The position numbers and the translations under genes were made by a program. This document shows, piece by piece, positions 34,560-46,229 of a stretch of DNA of 64,000 bases (positions within the stretch are counted from its first letter, which is position 1; the number at the start of each line of letters is the position of its first letter). Source of the stretch: Candolleomyces eurysporus (Eukaryota > Basidiomycota > Agaricomycetes > Agaricales > Psathyrellaceae); contig JANBPK010000920.1 of the NCBI GenBank assembly GCA_027579435.1, positions 186,001 to 250,000 of the forward strand. The letters run 5' to 3'. The notes under the pieces were generated by a model. That model was not told where the DNA came from, made no database searches, and saw nothing but the letters and a program-made list of their open reading frames with translations.

Positions 34560-34912
34560 TCGGTTGACCATTGCCGCCGGCCCTAGCATAGTCCGCACCC
34601 CGCCAACTACCGAAAANGGGGGGACTGGCCTTGACTCCAAGATGCGCCTGTACAATGCGTCCATGTGTTCGAGTGGATTCGAAGTTGTATTTGCTGTCAC
34701 GTTCAAAATCGCCTTGAGCAAGAATTTTGGAGGTTCTCGGTGACCCGTGTCGAGAAAGCCAATGATGGTTGCGGCATAAATGAAGTGCCTGCACTAAGGT
34801 TTGAATGGTTCCTGAAGATGGCCAAGAGGCAGGAAGGTTGTGTCGAGAAGGCGATGTTGACATTGTAATTTACGTACAAATCGAGTTTCTCCGGGCGAAG
34901 GGGTTGGGACTG
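34560..34912 (-). pseudogene. NACHT gene internal fragment
   Basis: A mosaic of frames reads NLPASWPSSGTIQTLV, then LKAILNVTANTTSNPLEHMDALY and LESRPVP, the region after the NACHT core. There is no P-loop and no C-terminal module. An N in a G run at 34618 falls at the same site as the N in NLR-4 (37272). Confidence 0.65.
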
Positions 34913-35075
34913 TTTTAACGGTTCTGTGGAAGAGTCTAGATATCAGGTTCACCTTTGGACGACGACATGCAGGAAGTAAAGGAAGGAGGAGAGGCTCAGA
35001 GAGGATAGTTAAGGGAGGGATGTTGGTCAGAGGGTTGGTATTGGCTTGATNCCCCCATTTGCTCTCCCAAGCGAG
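34913..35075 (+). pseudogene. F-box gene 3'-end fragment
   Basis: Nucleotide similarity to the last part of F-box-1 (31840-31975), including the GAAGAGTCTAGATATCAG and TTGGCTTGAT stretches. It shows that an F-box gene once stood here, converging on the NLR relic to its right. Confidence 0.55.
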
Positions 35076-35209
35076 CGACTCCTCTCTCACCAACGTCATT
35101 CATTCGAAGGCTCTGTAGACCAGTGGTATATCAGAGATGCCTCTCTTGTACTTACTTCTCTCGAGTCGTAGTCAAATTTCGGCTTGCCTTTAAAATTGAA
35201 GATTTATCA

Positions 35210-36335
35210 TTACGGATGATTCTGGGACAACCCTATTGCCCTGCGAACCAAATTCCAGAGCCGCTGCAAGTCTGTGCTACGACGTGGCCACAACAATCTA
35301 GGTGCGATCCAGGCAGCTGATCCCAAACGCTGCAGGATGGAACGACTCCAAATCCTACACGATGGCTTGCAATAATACTAGGGGCACTAAAACTGAGAGA
35401 TAAAAGGAAATTGAATCAGTCTCAACCTGAGGTTTGGATTAGATCGACGATTGCACGCCCTGAGACATGAACACCCTGGAAGAGCCTCCGGAAGGATCCA
35501 GCCGCCTTGTGTGAGATGGCCAAGGACACCCACTAGTCAGCGCTAGCTGGTAGAAGAAAAACCTTAGAGTAACCGCTGGCCAAAGGCATATTTGTGGTAA
35601 ATGGAAAGCTGGCTNAAAAATCCGAGGAAGCTTTTCAGGTAAAAATGCTGGGTATCACAACCCCTTCGATATCATAGCATCAAAAGAGAAACAAAGACTA
35701 GAACCGCACTGGGAGATGGGATCCGGATTAGCGAATGAAGGTTTCCGAGCAAGTGCTCAGCTTCGCTACCGTCCATTTGCAAAAGCAGATGTATGCTGGA
35801 AGCATATGATGAATGTAGGATATCATTCAACCTTTGGATACTGCGGATCCACATACCGAAAGAGGCGGAAATGGGCTCGACTCCAGGATGTGGGAGTACG
35901 AAATATCGTGTGTTTCAATGGATTTGAATTTAGTGTCGCTCGCATCTTCAAGATAGCCTCGAGCAAAGCCTTCAAAGGTTCTTGATGACCCATGTCAAGA
36001 AATCGGATGACAGTTCCTGCATGAATGAATTCACCCGACGCATTCTCCACCAACGTTTCAATGGCTCTCGGCAATGGCTAAGAGGGAAGGAGGTGATAAC
36101 GACGACGAATTCGGTTGAACTGGGATTCGAGGGTGATGTCAGCATCAGCGTCATATTCTTCGCGCAGATCGACCTTGTCGGCGAGAGGGATAGCATTATT
36201 CTCTGAGTCAAAGAACTAGAGAAATACGCGCTCGGGACAGCTGGCAATGAGGACACGGAAGGGAAAAGATGGAACTGACGATGCTGCTTAAAGAACTTGA
36301 AGAATTTCTAGCTGGTCTTGGTCTTTGTTTGTGGT
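35210..36335 (-). pseudogene. NACHT gene 3' half, decayed
   Basis: It reads from within the second half of the NACHT exon (VENASGEFIHAGTVIRFLDMG, AEHLLGNLHSLIRIPSPS) to a last exon with YYCKPSCRIWSRSILQRLGS. A TAG replaces Trp in the CPW motif near 35390, and several frame changes occur. The 5' half with P-loop and Walker B is missing. Confidence 0.7.
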
Positions 36336-36464
36336 CTAACAGGGAGACGGCTCTTTTCTCATTATTGTGCTTGGTACCAGTATTATGCTTACACATTCAC
36401 TAACTAGACAAGGTGGATTCTATAGCCTACCATAGGACTTGGGGTTCCTCTGATCCGTGGGATT

Positions 36465-39400
36465 TTACAACAGCGTCTTTGTAACCAGCCTTGTAAATGC
36501 CTCACTTTCTTTTATAGATTGACCCCGCCAGAGTGGCCACCACACTCCAGGAGCAATCCAAGTAGCTGATCCTAAACGACGCAGAATGGAATGGCTCCAT
36601 ATTTTGCATGCTGGCTTGCAACGATACCAAGGGCACTAGAGGTCAGAGATAGAGGAAGAATTTCAGATCAGGGTTTGAAAAAGCATGGCAACTTAACACG
36701 CACTGAACGATGAAGATCCCGGAATATATGCCAGAGAGAGTGATGCGCGTGGAGTGCGATGGCTGACAACACCCACCAGTCAGCACTAGCTGGTGTAGGA
36801 AGAATGATGGAGTGCGCACTCCCCTCTGACAAATTCATACCCCATGATGATGTAAGTAGGACCAGGAACCTCAGGAAGTTGTCTGAGTATGGAAAATGGG
36901 CAGTGCTCCCCCCTTCAGATTCATGGCGTCAGAGAAGTAACAATGAAGAAGAAAGCAAAATCAAACTCACTTTCACACATCCAAATGAATTGGTCCCAGA
37001 TAAGTACCTTAACTTCCCTGTTTTCAATGTACAGGCCTTTGCTATGGTGAGCGTCCTCTAGGAAGTCAAGCAGTGATTTATGGTAAAAGCCATATTTAGT
37101 CGACTCCTGATTGCTGGGAGGTGGAATCTGAATCAACAAGTGAAGGTTTTCCAGCAAGTGCTCTGCCTTGTTGCTCTGTGGGTCTCTCTGCATGAGCATA
37201 TTCATGTTGGAAGCAGAGGTTCCTTTGAAAAGACTGAGCAGGTCTATGGCATAAATCCACCATACCGAAGANGGGGGGATCTGGACTTGACTCCAAGATA
37301 TGCCTGTACAATGCGTCCAAATGTTCAAGTGGGTGCAAAGTTGTATTTGCTCCCATGTTCAAAATCGCCTCGAGCAAGACTTTTGGAGGTTCTCAGTGAC
37401 CTGTGTCCAGGAAACGAATGATGGTTGCGGCATAAATGAATTGCCCTGATGCATTCTCCACCAAAGTTTGAATGGCTCCTGGAGGTGGCCATGAGGAAAG
37501 AAGGTTGTGTTGACGACAAAGTTGATTAAACTGGACCTCTAAGAAGAGGGTAATGTCGGAATCAGCATTGTAATATTTGTGCAAATTGAGTTTCTGGGCA
37601 AAGGGATTGGGTCTGTTTTCAGGGCCAAAGAATTCGCAAAACACGCATTTGGGACAACTGGCAATGAGTATACAGAAGGGAAAGCATGGATCCGACAATG
37701 TGGCATGAAGAACTTGGAGGACTTCCAGCTGGTCTTGGTCGTTTGCCTGTGGTGGAAGCAACTTGGATTTTGATCCCGTGGCTGTAGTATCATGGTATTG
37801 CTCAGCTTTACATTCGGCCAAACCATCAATGATGACAGTGCCCCACAAACCAGGTACATCGGGATGGCGTGAAATCTCCTGTAGAGGACCCAGAACGAGG
37901 ACTTCCATTTGCGTTGATGTGCAGGTAGCGAACTAGGGTGCTCTAACAACCAAACTATAGAACTAAAACACACACACACAACCACAACAACACAACACAC
38001 CAAATACCTTTGTGAAGATAAAGGCGGGCAAGGGGTATAGGTAAAAGCTCTAAGTCAAGTCGACAGAGGCTTCTAGAACTCTTCTTGTACAATTGCAAGT
38101 TCAAGGGGGAGCTAAGGCTCAACCAGCAACGATAGAAATGCTTCACGAAGTGACTTTGCTAACACACGGTAAGGTTTGAGATACGATGGATAACTTCACG
38201 AACAGAGGACACGGCCTCAAGCAACTTTAACGCAAGAACAATTCGATAAATGCAAGTGACACGACTCTGATTGACTTCGCGAACTTAAACACTCTTTTCT
38301 CGATAACAGACGGCTCTTGTAGATTCCTGGGAACACGGTCCTGACGCGAAATACAAACACTAGCTACCCGCTAATGCTATAATAGATAAAACAGAGACGT
38401 AGATATAGGCAATTATTGTTTGGCTAACAGGCAAAGAAACAAATAGATGACAGAGACAGAGAGAGATAAGAAATACAATCACATGAGGGTATCGAAGGCC
38501 AAGAGTTGAGTCTCGAACCATAGAACGCAGCCCAGGCACTTCGCAAACCTGTTCTGGACGCAGCTGTTATTGAGTCCGCATGGATATTCACCAAGGATTG
38601 CTTCTGGAGAGTGCGCCCTTCCGTTTGCGCACCTAATCCGACGAATTGATCCGGATTTTAGGTGCTTGGCTCCACCAAGCCACACTGCTTCACTACTCTG
38701 CTGACTCTTTCTATCTCTTGGCTATGGACAGGCTGACTGAGCTTCAGGCAGATGACCACATAAGCTTTAGTCTTACTTTCCGGTTTTCTGTACAGGTTCA
38801 CAAACTTCGGATGATCCTCCAAAGCTCATCAACTAACGCGGATACCTTCCAAAGATGGTAAGGTCCACACTTATTGACTTGACAGATCAACGATCATGTT
38901 CTCGAAGCCATCGGCTACTTCACAAAGACTTCCACTTAGCAATGTCAGGGCAAATTCCCTTGTAGTACGCATAACTCCCCCTGATATCGTCCCTTGCCAG
39001 GTCAGGCATATCAGGTAGCTTTGATTCTAGTTGTAGCCGTTTCAGATATGTTCACAAGGCCTTCACGAACTTAAAGTACCATTGTAGAACTGTCTTACTT
39101 GTCTTTCTCGTCTCTGCTAGGTAGTCTGCTTAGTTGGCAACCAGGGAAAGTTCCAACTCTATAGTTCCCAACTTCACAAAGATCTCCTTTACACATAAGC
39201 AGTTCATGAACATTAAGAACAAGTTCGTGAATTTTATAGGGTGTTTGCGCACTCAGCGCATCAGCGTGTGCAGATTCTTGTTGAAAATGTCCGAATTTGC
39301 TTTGATCGCTTGGGATATCTCTTCTTGCAGATCGGGATGATACTGTGCAAGCTGATGTGTGATGGTAGTCACGAGGGCAGTTTTCTGGTGCCTGCCAATG

Positions 39401-39820
39401 GAAGCCAACCAGGATGCAAAGAAGAAGGTTGCCATGAGCACTCCACCCACTTTGCACCGTTCTGATAGTGATCCCAAGACTGCTGTCTTCCCTGTTCCCG
39501 TGGGCCCTGTCACTGATTTCATCTTCCTTGGATTCTCAGAGTCTCCATCTCCATCTACGATCCAGCCGTACAAGTCGTCTTGAACAGCAACTTGGGTGTC
39601 TGGATGGCACTTTGGCACATCACAGTGCTCTGCAGAGTTGTGGATAGCTCTGGTGGCAATTTGGGATTCGAGCTCTAAGAATTATGTCAACATGCTGTGT
39701 TCAGAATAGCTTGGGGCACATACCCCTGAGGGGCTCAATTCCGGAAGAGGAAGAGGATATGTTTGTGATCCTGAACTGATCAACTTGAAAGTTGTGGGCA
39801 CCTTGGAAACTGTTTTCCAT
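36465..39820 (-). pseudogene. NLR-4: NACHT gene broken by a nonsense codon and a 1.35-kb insertion
   Basis: The start is the ATG at 39820 (MENSFQGAHNFQVDQFRI). The 5' part covers the leader exon, DDLYGWIVDGDGDSENP.. and a P-loop variant GPTGTGKTAVLGSL, ending at 39264 in KNLHT. The gene resumes at 37914 with EVLVLGPLQEI, then IIDGLAECKAEQ (a D-to-A-like change in Walker B) and IASCPKCVFCEFF. An in-frame TGA replaces the usual CGA of GHREPPK at 37393. An N at 37272 shifts the frame. The last exon (CPWYRCKPACKIWSHSIL) is open to a TAA at 36465. The insertion is listed separately. The extra core substitutions suggest it decayed before or after insertion without selection. Confidence 0.8.
37915..39263. 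mobile_element. Non-autonomous DNA transposon-like insertion in NLR-4
   Basis: Comparison with intact paralogs gives exact edges. The flanking GCGT (37911-37914) is repeated at 39264-39267 as a 4-bp target duplication. The ends read TGATGTGC and, inverted, TGATGCGC, so 7 of 8 terminal bases match. The interior has no long open frame but carries about ten copies of a TTCACGAA/TTCACAAA-like octamer in both orientations, mostly within 600 bp of the ends. I cannot assign a superfamily. Confidence 0.75.
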
Positions 39821-39937
39821 GATGATGCAGTGGGGGATGGGAGAGGTAAGTGACTGGATGTGCAGGTACTATTGCGAAGAGTCCACAGCAAGCCTCATGT
39901 TATCCTGTGGGTGACTCAGGCGGGGATGTTTGGTTTA

Positions 39938-39955
39938 TGTTTGTCGAGCATCTGA
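39938..39955 (-). promoter_or_regulatory. Shared NLR promoter element upstream of NLR-4
   Basis: On the minus strand TCAGATGCTCGACAAACA, about 118-135 bp before the ATG. It is one or two bases weaker than the consensus. Confidence 0.65.
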
Positions 39956-40894
39956 CTTTCCCTTTTGAGAAGCCAAGATCACCTACCTATGCGCAATTTA
40001 CCTTTCTTCGCACCTTTCCAGAGGTCAAAGGTAATGGTCTATGTGAGAGAACCTAAACATTGGCTACAGGGACTATGAGGAACATGTCTTTCAGGAGAAG
40101 TGGCATGCATTCGGTGAACATCCCCCTGTCCTATCAACCACTCACCTTTTACCAGCACTCCTGGGCCACAGCTCCCAGCTCAACCACCAGATCTTTTCTC
40201 GACCAGCCCCAATGATCCCAGGAGGGCACTCTGAGGTCGTCATTGACAATCGATGTCGTGCAAGGAGTCTGGTAGGATTGGGAAGGTAATTATGTGCTGA
40301 TCCATTAGAAGCCATCATGAACAAGACTGAAATGCACCACTTTCCTCAGCTGGCATGGAGGACAGCAAGAAGGAAGTGCTCAGAACCGCATTTCAATGTG
40401 TACTCAGCAGTGACGAGCTGACAAATGCTGATCTGCTCCCAGTGGCAATGCCCCCAAGAACACCTGATGGGTGGTGGGTGAGGAGAGAAAGGATCCAGGA
40501 GTAGGATACCGCTCGCTCCAGAGCTGTTCTGACATCATTCTGAGGATGCTCAAAACAAGGATCCGACATGCTGGCGTAGCAATGCTATGAATGAAAAATG
40601 TTGAGATTGTCAAGTTAAATCTTGAATCCAAGAATGGTGAGGCAGGGGAAGCTGATTTGAACAGGTGCAGCTTGGACTGGCTGGGATTGGGAGCCCAGTG
40701 TTCAGGGGTAGACAGCTAATATGTTGGAACACTTGTGAGAGCCAAGGTACCATGTGAGGTTAGATTGAGTCAGAGCTTCCAAACTGAAGACATCTTCCGC
40801 ACTATTCTCCCAGCCAGCACCTCTGCATTGTGACAGCATTTCGTTAGAAAAATTGACACAATCAATGCTTTTGCTAGAGCGCTATAAAAAAANG

Positions 40895-40985
40895 CATACC
40901 ACTGCCCAAGCTCTGGAAAACCGATAATAAGGTTGTGCCACCATCGACAAACCTGTGATACATTGAAAATATCATGGAAAGAGGG
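40895..40985 (-). pseudogene. F-box-like fragment
   Basis: The minus frame reads FHDIFNVSQVCRWWHNLII and then GFPELG, matching the second half of an F-box-like domain. It is too short to be a gene, and its strand is opposite to the other F-box copies of the array. Confidence 0.45.
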
Positions 40986-41164
40986 CCTGCTCTTGTGTGG
41001 AAGAAAAATAAATATATAGTGGAGTTGTTTCAAGATGGAATGGGAGGGTATAGCTCCCTTCTAGAGCAGTGGCCCAGGCAGAATGTCGGAATGATAGAGG
41101 CTTTCACAAGTTGCAGGATGCCATATAATAGATGATTGATGATTATTTGCACATGTTATTCAGG

Positions 41165-41241
41165 AAAGGGTCTCGAACCCAACACGTTGAGCCTGCCTGC
41201 TCCCAATATCCGCTTTCACTCGACTGCGCCTGCTAGCCCTG
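41165..41241 (-). repeat. tRNA-like sequence, possibly a SINE head
   Basis: The minus strand contains GGGTTCGAGACCC, a near-canonical B box and T-loop, preceded by GCGCAGTCGAGTGAAAGCGG, which resembles an A box and D-arm. The acceptor arms do not pair well, so a functional tRNA is unlikely; a tRNA-derived SINE or pseudogene fits better. Confidence 0.45.
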
Positions 41242-41754
41242 CAACAATTTAGCTTCTACTAGTATACACCAGAGACCAACGAACAAGTCCTCAGTGTAGA
41301 ACAATGATACATAGCAATCCTCAGTCCTCACCACTAAGCATTCCATGATCCTGTGAATCTTGGAAGCATGATAAGACTGGGCAGGAGACACGCAGTTTTA
41401 TTTCTTCACTTTCTATGGGACCTGTCATTAGACGTATGTCCCACCTCTTCATCTGCTGTTTGCTTAGCCCATCATCATTAATGCCAAGCTTTGGCCGATC
41501 TCTCCAGCCGGCACTGTCAAGAATGTAGAGGATTGGAAAAGGCAATAGCAGGTTCTCGTCCTACAGTGATGAAGGCCTGGAAAGGTCAACTTCTGTTCTG
41601 AAATTGTTCTCAACCAGATTTGCTGTCCAGCCCCAAAAGCATTGACCATTAGTCCCAAACTGCTGTTTGAGTCCCAAGGTATCTTACCACCTTGAATATT
41701 GGCAACGTTGGTATCACAGCTCGCATACCTGAAGATATTTCCCCCATATATCCA

Positions 41755-43490
41755 TGCACTCCCTCCTAGCCTCCTAGATACCCTCCGATCAACCTCCTGT
41801 CCCTAACCCACGTCTGTAGGCACTGGTGTTTGCTCTTGCACTCGCTCTCGCAGCTGTGGACATCCGTACACTTGCTCCTGGGGTATCTCCGTCCAGAGGC
41901 CTTCAATAATTTTATAAAAGGAAAAATCGATGGGGAATGAGAGGAGGGAGAAAAAGGGGAAATTACTGAAGAAGATGTTAATGTTCATACGTCAGCTGAA
42001 GAAGGTATGCTTGCATGGAAGATACAGTGGGTTTGCCGTTCATCCAACCTTGCTTTTTCCGAGCCACTCCCTGGTACTACTCACTGCACCTAAAGATCAT
42101 CAAAAACTCATCTTCTACAAACCTTCCTCACCTATCCTAGATTTCAACTCAACCCTCCTCAACTGCGTCAAATCCCCAGACTTAACACCATGCCAAAGTA
42201 CTCTGCCAGGTCTGCAGACCTCCAACATATGGCGTACGAGCGCCTCCAAAAGCACAGGGGACGGGTTCAATTTGGAAGAGTGGTCCTTCCCTTTGTATGA
42301 CGCGCCCCTTCTGCAGAGCTTGATATTAAAGCTCCCTATGATGAGCTTGTGGCCGACTCGGAGCCGGTTCACGAGGCTGGTGGTACCATACTTCAATGGC
42401 TCTGCGGATGTTCCAACTATCATTGTGTTGGAGGTGTTGTAGGACGCTCCAGGGTTGGGGGTTCGAGGATGATGGTCAGGGGGGNAAGTTGCAGAAGTTG
42501 CAGGAGGGATGGTCGGGTTCAAGGTGGGGGAAAACCAAGCTGGTACATTTTTGCCCCCAGACCTCCATACACCCAAACTCGGATGCACATTCTCTCCCAA
42601 AACCCTATTTGATTCCCTCCCATTCTCAACTTCAACTTGTCAAAGATCAGTGTCCATGGTACCCTCCAGTATTTCTTACACCCTCGAGTGCTCTATTACA
42701 CTCTTTCTTAGGTCAAGGTCAACTTTGACTTTATGTTCAAGGTCAAAAAGAAAGTGGATGCCTCAATACGATGAGGAAATTCAGTGTACTACAATACCCA
42801 ACATCCACCCTAATCAGATGTTTGGAGAAGGTTCTAGGTCTCAGGCACCTCATCTGCCTTGTACCTCCATCCAACTGCGACCACCATGTATTAGACTTCC
42901 CAAGTCCAGATGACGAGGTCTTAGAGGTGCTTGCCCCTACCACTTGCCCATCTGCTTCAAAGTCCGCCTCCACCTCCACAGAGTTCACTCCCAAACTCAC
43001 TCCCAACTCTTTCCTCAACAATACTGCTGTTTATTACGATGAAGATATTGTAGCCTTAGTGGGTGTAATGGCTCTCGACCTTGCCTACCTAGAGGTCCAA
43101 GACTTCCTGTACTACTGGCTCCGCCTTACAGACAGGAACCCTGGTTGGATGGTTAGGCTCCTTTGTTCGAGGGTACTATCTGTCTCCCGTCTTGATTTGA
43201 ACGTGGTTTTGAGCTCGGGGTTGAAGTGAGCTGAAGAGAGTTGTTTTACCTGTGTAGTGGGTACCGAGAAATCACCACCGTCATCTAAGAACGGGGAAGA
43301 AGAGGGTTGCACGCAGACCTTCATTTTCTGCGGGAGAGTATGGATACAAAAGTAGTGCGCTCTCCTGGATGTGAGGGCGATGAAGGTGAAGATGGGGCCG
43401 ACGAGAGACGAGACTAAGAGGAAGGAGAGCAAGGCATACAGAGGGTGCTTGAGGGAAGTTTATTGGTCGGAGGGGTGGTGCCAGATTCTT
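41755..43490 (+). pseudogene. F-box-3: decayed F-box gene of the array
   Basis: It follows F-box-1 collinearly through many frame changes and stops: LLSLTHVCRHWCLLLHSLSQLWTS near 41800, RGLQ/EAFNNF, LYDAPLLQSLILKLP near 42300, CLEKVLGLRHLICLVPPSNC near 42840, YLEVQDFLYYWL near 43100, and a tail similar to GGWFREGLW near 43450. An N lies at 42485. It converges on the NACHT relic at 43761-44062. Confidence 0.75.
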
Positions 43491-43760
43491 TTAATCATGG
43501 AAAGTTTCCGTTTGTTGAACCAGACTATTACTAGTCACTCGTTTCTCACCAGCATTCGACGCTACTGGAGAGTGGCAAAATATCAAAGACATCTCTCCTG
43601 TATTTATGTAGTTCAAAACATACTCGAATTGTGGGATTGCTTTGACCTCTCGATTTCTACTCGGTGTCTAGGCATCATATATCGGTATATAGAAATGGTC
43701 TGCCGATCGTGACTACCAACCATGGACCGAACGGGTTGAACGGCGGTGAAAAATGCATCA

Positions 43761-44062
43761 TTATGGACTATCCTGGGACTCGAGAGCCGACTCCTTGGTG
43801 TCCTTGATAGTGTCGACCAACGAGAAGAACCGTTCCTTCTGAGAATTGCTACGACCCTGCCGCCACCGGCCAGATGATTTCAAACGACCCAAAATAGAAC
43901 GGCTCGAGTATGCATGCCGGCCTGCGACGATACCAGAGGAACTAAGAAATGACTGAGGATTGGACGTACTGAAGCATGAACCTCCCGAAAGATTGCCCAG
44001 AGAGACTCATCCTTCTCGAGTGTGATGGCCAACGACACCCACCAATCAGCGCTAGCCCACCA
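43761..44062 (-). pseudogene. NACHT gene 3'-end fragment (exons 3-4)
   Basis: It begins at ADWWVSLAIT and runs through SLWAIFREVHASV to a last exon with WYRRRPACI, then a frame shift, and the end SLVDTIKDTKESALESQDSP at a TAA at 43761. The CPW of the motif is changed to FLW. It abuts the stop of NLR-5 within 20 bp, so NLR-5 seems to have been inserted or recombined into an older NACHT gene. Its tail resembles that of NLR-9. Confidence 0.7.
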
Positions 44063-44080
44063 ACTTGACCCACTCTGAGT

Positions 44081-46117
44081 TTAGGATTGCCCCCGCTCGA
44101 CGTTCTTTATTGCCTTCAGAATCAGCCGTTCAAATCGTGCATCTTGTGATAACAAGGCACCCCTCCCGAATCGTAATGGCCACAAAATGCCAGGTGCGAC
44201 CGACGTTGCTGATCCTAAACGACGCAGAATGGCATGGCTCCAGATTCTACACGCCGGCTTGCAACGATACCACGGGCACTTAGGTGAGGAATGAAATTCA
44301 ATATAAGGTTTGACAAAGGTTGAGGACTGCACATACTGAATGGTGGACCTTCCTGAAGACATCCCTGAGGGATCTATCCGCCTTGTGTGTGATGGCCAAT
44401 AATGCCCACCAATCAGCACTAGCATGGGTAGGGACCTCAGAGTATGCGGCGCCCGGCAGCATGATTGCGTCGTATGGAAGCCAGGCTAAGAATGGGAGAA
44501 AGCTTTCCGGATATGAAACTTGGGCCACATCGCATCCCCCTTCGCCACCGTTGTGTCAGGTTCGCGCTGTGAAAGAGACAAAGGCCAAAGCAAAAATGAA
44601 CTCACACGCACACGCCCGAATGAATCTATCCCAGAAAAACGCCATAATGTCCCTCCATTCAACGTACAATTTCCCACAGCGGCCGGGATCGATGAGGAAG
44701 TCGAATAGTGATTTGTGGTAAATTTCGTATCTAGTTGTGACCTGGTCGCTGGGAGGAGGGATCTGAATCAATGAGTGAAGGTTCCCGAGCAAGTGCTCAA
44801 CCTCATTACTCTCCGGGTCCGTTTGCAGAAGCAGAGTGACGTTGGAAGCTACGGACAGCTCGCGAACGGAAATGATTGCGTAAGTAGAGCACCAGCTGAT
44901 AGTCTGAATCCATCGTATCGAAAGAGGTGGATCTGGACTGGACTCCAAGATGTGCGAGTACAATGCATCAAGTTGTTGAAGTGGATTTGAAGTGGTTATA
45001 TTAGTCCCTTCCATTTTCAGAATAGTCTCTAGTAAGACCTTCGGAGATTCTCGATGACCCTTGTCGAGAAACCGGATGACGGTTGCGGCGTAGATGAATT
45101 GGCCCGATGCCTTCTCAACCAAGGTCTGGATCGTTCCTGGTGGTGGCCATGGGGAAGGAAAGCGATAACGACGACAAAGGATATTAAACTGGGCTTCCAA
45201 AAAGAGGGCGATATCGGTGTTGGCGTTGTAGTCTTCGTTCAAATCGAGCTTGTGGGCAAAGGCGGTAGGATTGTTTTCGGTGTCAAAGAATTCACGAAAT
45301 GTGCGCTCGGGACGGCTGGCGATGAGGATACGAAAGGGAAAATATGGATCCGATGCTGCTGCTTGAAGAACTTGGAGGATCTCCAACTGATCTTGGGCGT
45401 TTTCTCTTGCGAATTTGCCCTCGAGGCCAGTGCTTGTGATATCGTGGTATTGCTCAGCCTCGCATTCATCCAGACCGTCAATGATAATGGCGCCCCGCAA
45501 CCCAGGTCTGTTGGGATGGCGTGAGATCTCCTGAAGAGGGCCCAGGATGAGGACTTCCATCTGCGTGTGCAGATTCTTGTCGAAAATGTCTGAATTTGCG
45601 GCGATCGCTTTGGATATCTCTTCTCGCAGATCGGGATGATATCGCGCGAGCTGGTGTGCGATGGTAGTTATGAATGCGGTCTTGCGGCGCCTGCCAACTG
45701 ATGCTGACCAGGACGCAAAGAAGAACGTCGCTGCGAGCACACCATCCGTTTTGCAGCGTCCAGACAGCGATCCCATGACAGCCGTCTTCCCAGTACCCGC
45801 GGGCCCAGTGACCCACTTGATCTTCTTTGGCTGATCAGATTCCCTATCTCCATCGACAATCCAGCCATACAAATCGTCCTGGACAGCAACGCGAGTTTCG
45901 GGATGGCATTTAGGAGCATCGCAGCGCTCTGCGGAATCGTGGATGGCACCTGCTGCGATTCGGGCCTCGAGCTCTGTCCATCACGACGGGCGTCAGCTGA
46001 ACACGGGAAGACAGCACTAGGAGCAGACTGACTTTCCAAAGGGTTTATTGTGGGGTTTTCGTTGACAACGAATTTATCGATGCGGAAATCCTGAGCGCGG
46101 TCGAAGATTCTTGTCAT
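44081..46117 (-). CDS. NLR-5: NACHT NTPase, four exons, 617 aa
   Basis: Exons are 46117-46033, 45973-44606, 44539-44337 and 44278-44081; introns are 59, 66 and 58 nt (GTCAGT, GTGAGT and GTATGT donors), phases 1, 1, 0. The leader is TRIFDRAQDFRIDKFVVNEN, shared in type with NLR-6. Core: GPAGTGKTA, IIDGLDECEAEQYHD, IASRPERTFREFF, SGQFIYAATVIRFLDKG. The C-terminal module has GCDVAQVSYPESFL, SADWWALLAITHK and CPWYRCKPACRIWSHAIL, ending near a basic helix (LILKAIKNVERGQS). No break is seen. The NACHT subtype is DLYGWIVDGD/ASWSASVGRRRKTAF. Confidence 0.88.
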
Positions 46118-46211
46118 GAGGCGGTCGAAGTGGATGGAGGAAGGAGGCAGACTGATTGGCTTTCCCGCTCCCACAGCATCGTGCTGGCCGAGAGGTAATC
46201 TGTTTGTGTGT

Positions 46212-46229
46212 TGTTTGTTGTGCGTCTAA
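46212..46229 (-). promoter_or_regulatory. Shared NLR promoter element upstream of NLR-5
   Basis: On the minus strand TTAGACGCACAACAAACA followed by ACACACAAACAGATTAC, about 95-112 bp before the ATG. Confidence 0.7.

Larger units (their letters stand above)
39956..41754. other. Gene-poor stretch between NLR-4 and the F-box-3 relic
   Basis: It contains a short F-box fragment (40895-40985, minus) and a tRNA-like or SINE sequence (41165-41241, minus). No complete gene is seen; frames around 40100-40650 have no recognisable domain. Confidence 0.4.

Noticed and set aside
35210..36335. Treating the NACHT relic as a functional short gene
   Set aside because: It lacks the P-loop and Walker B, has a stop in the CPW motif and several frame changes.
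37915..39263. Assignment of the NLR-4 insertion to KDZ, PIF/Harbinger or Helitron
   Set aside because: The 4-bp duplication and TGATG termini do not fit the usual 8-bp, 3-bp or AT-insertion patterns, and no transposase is present.
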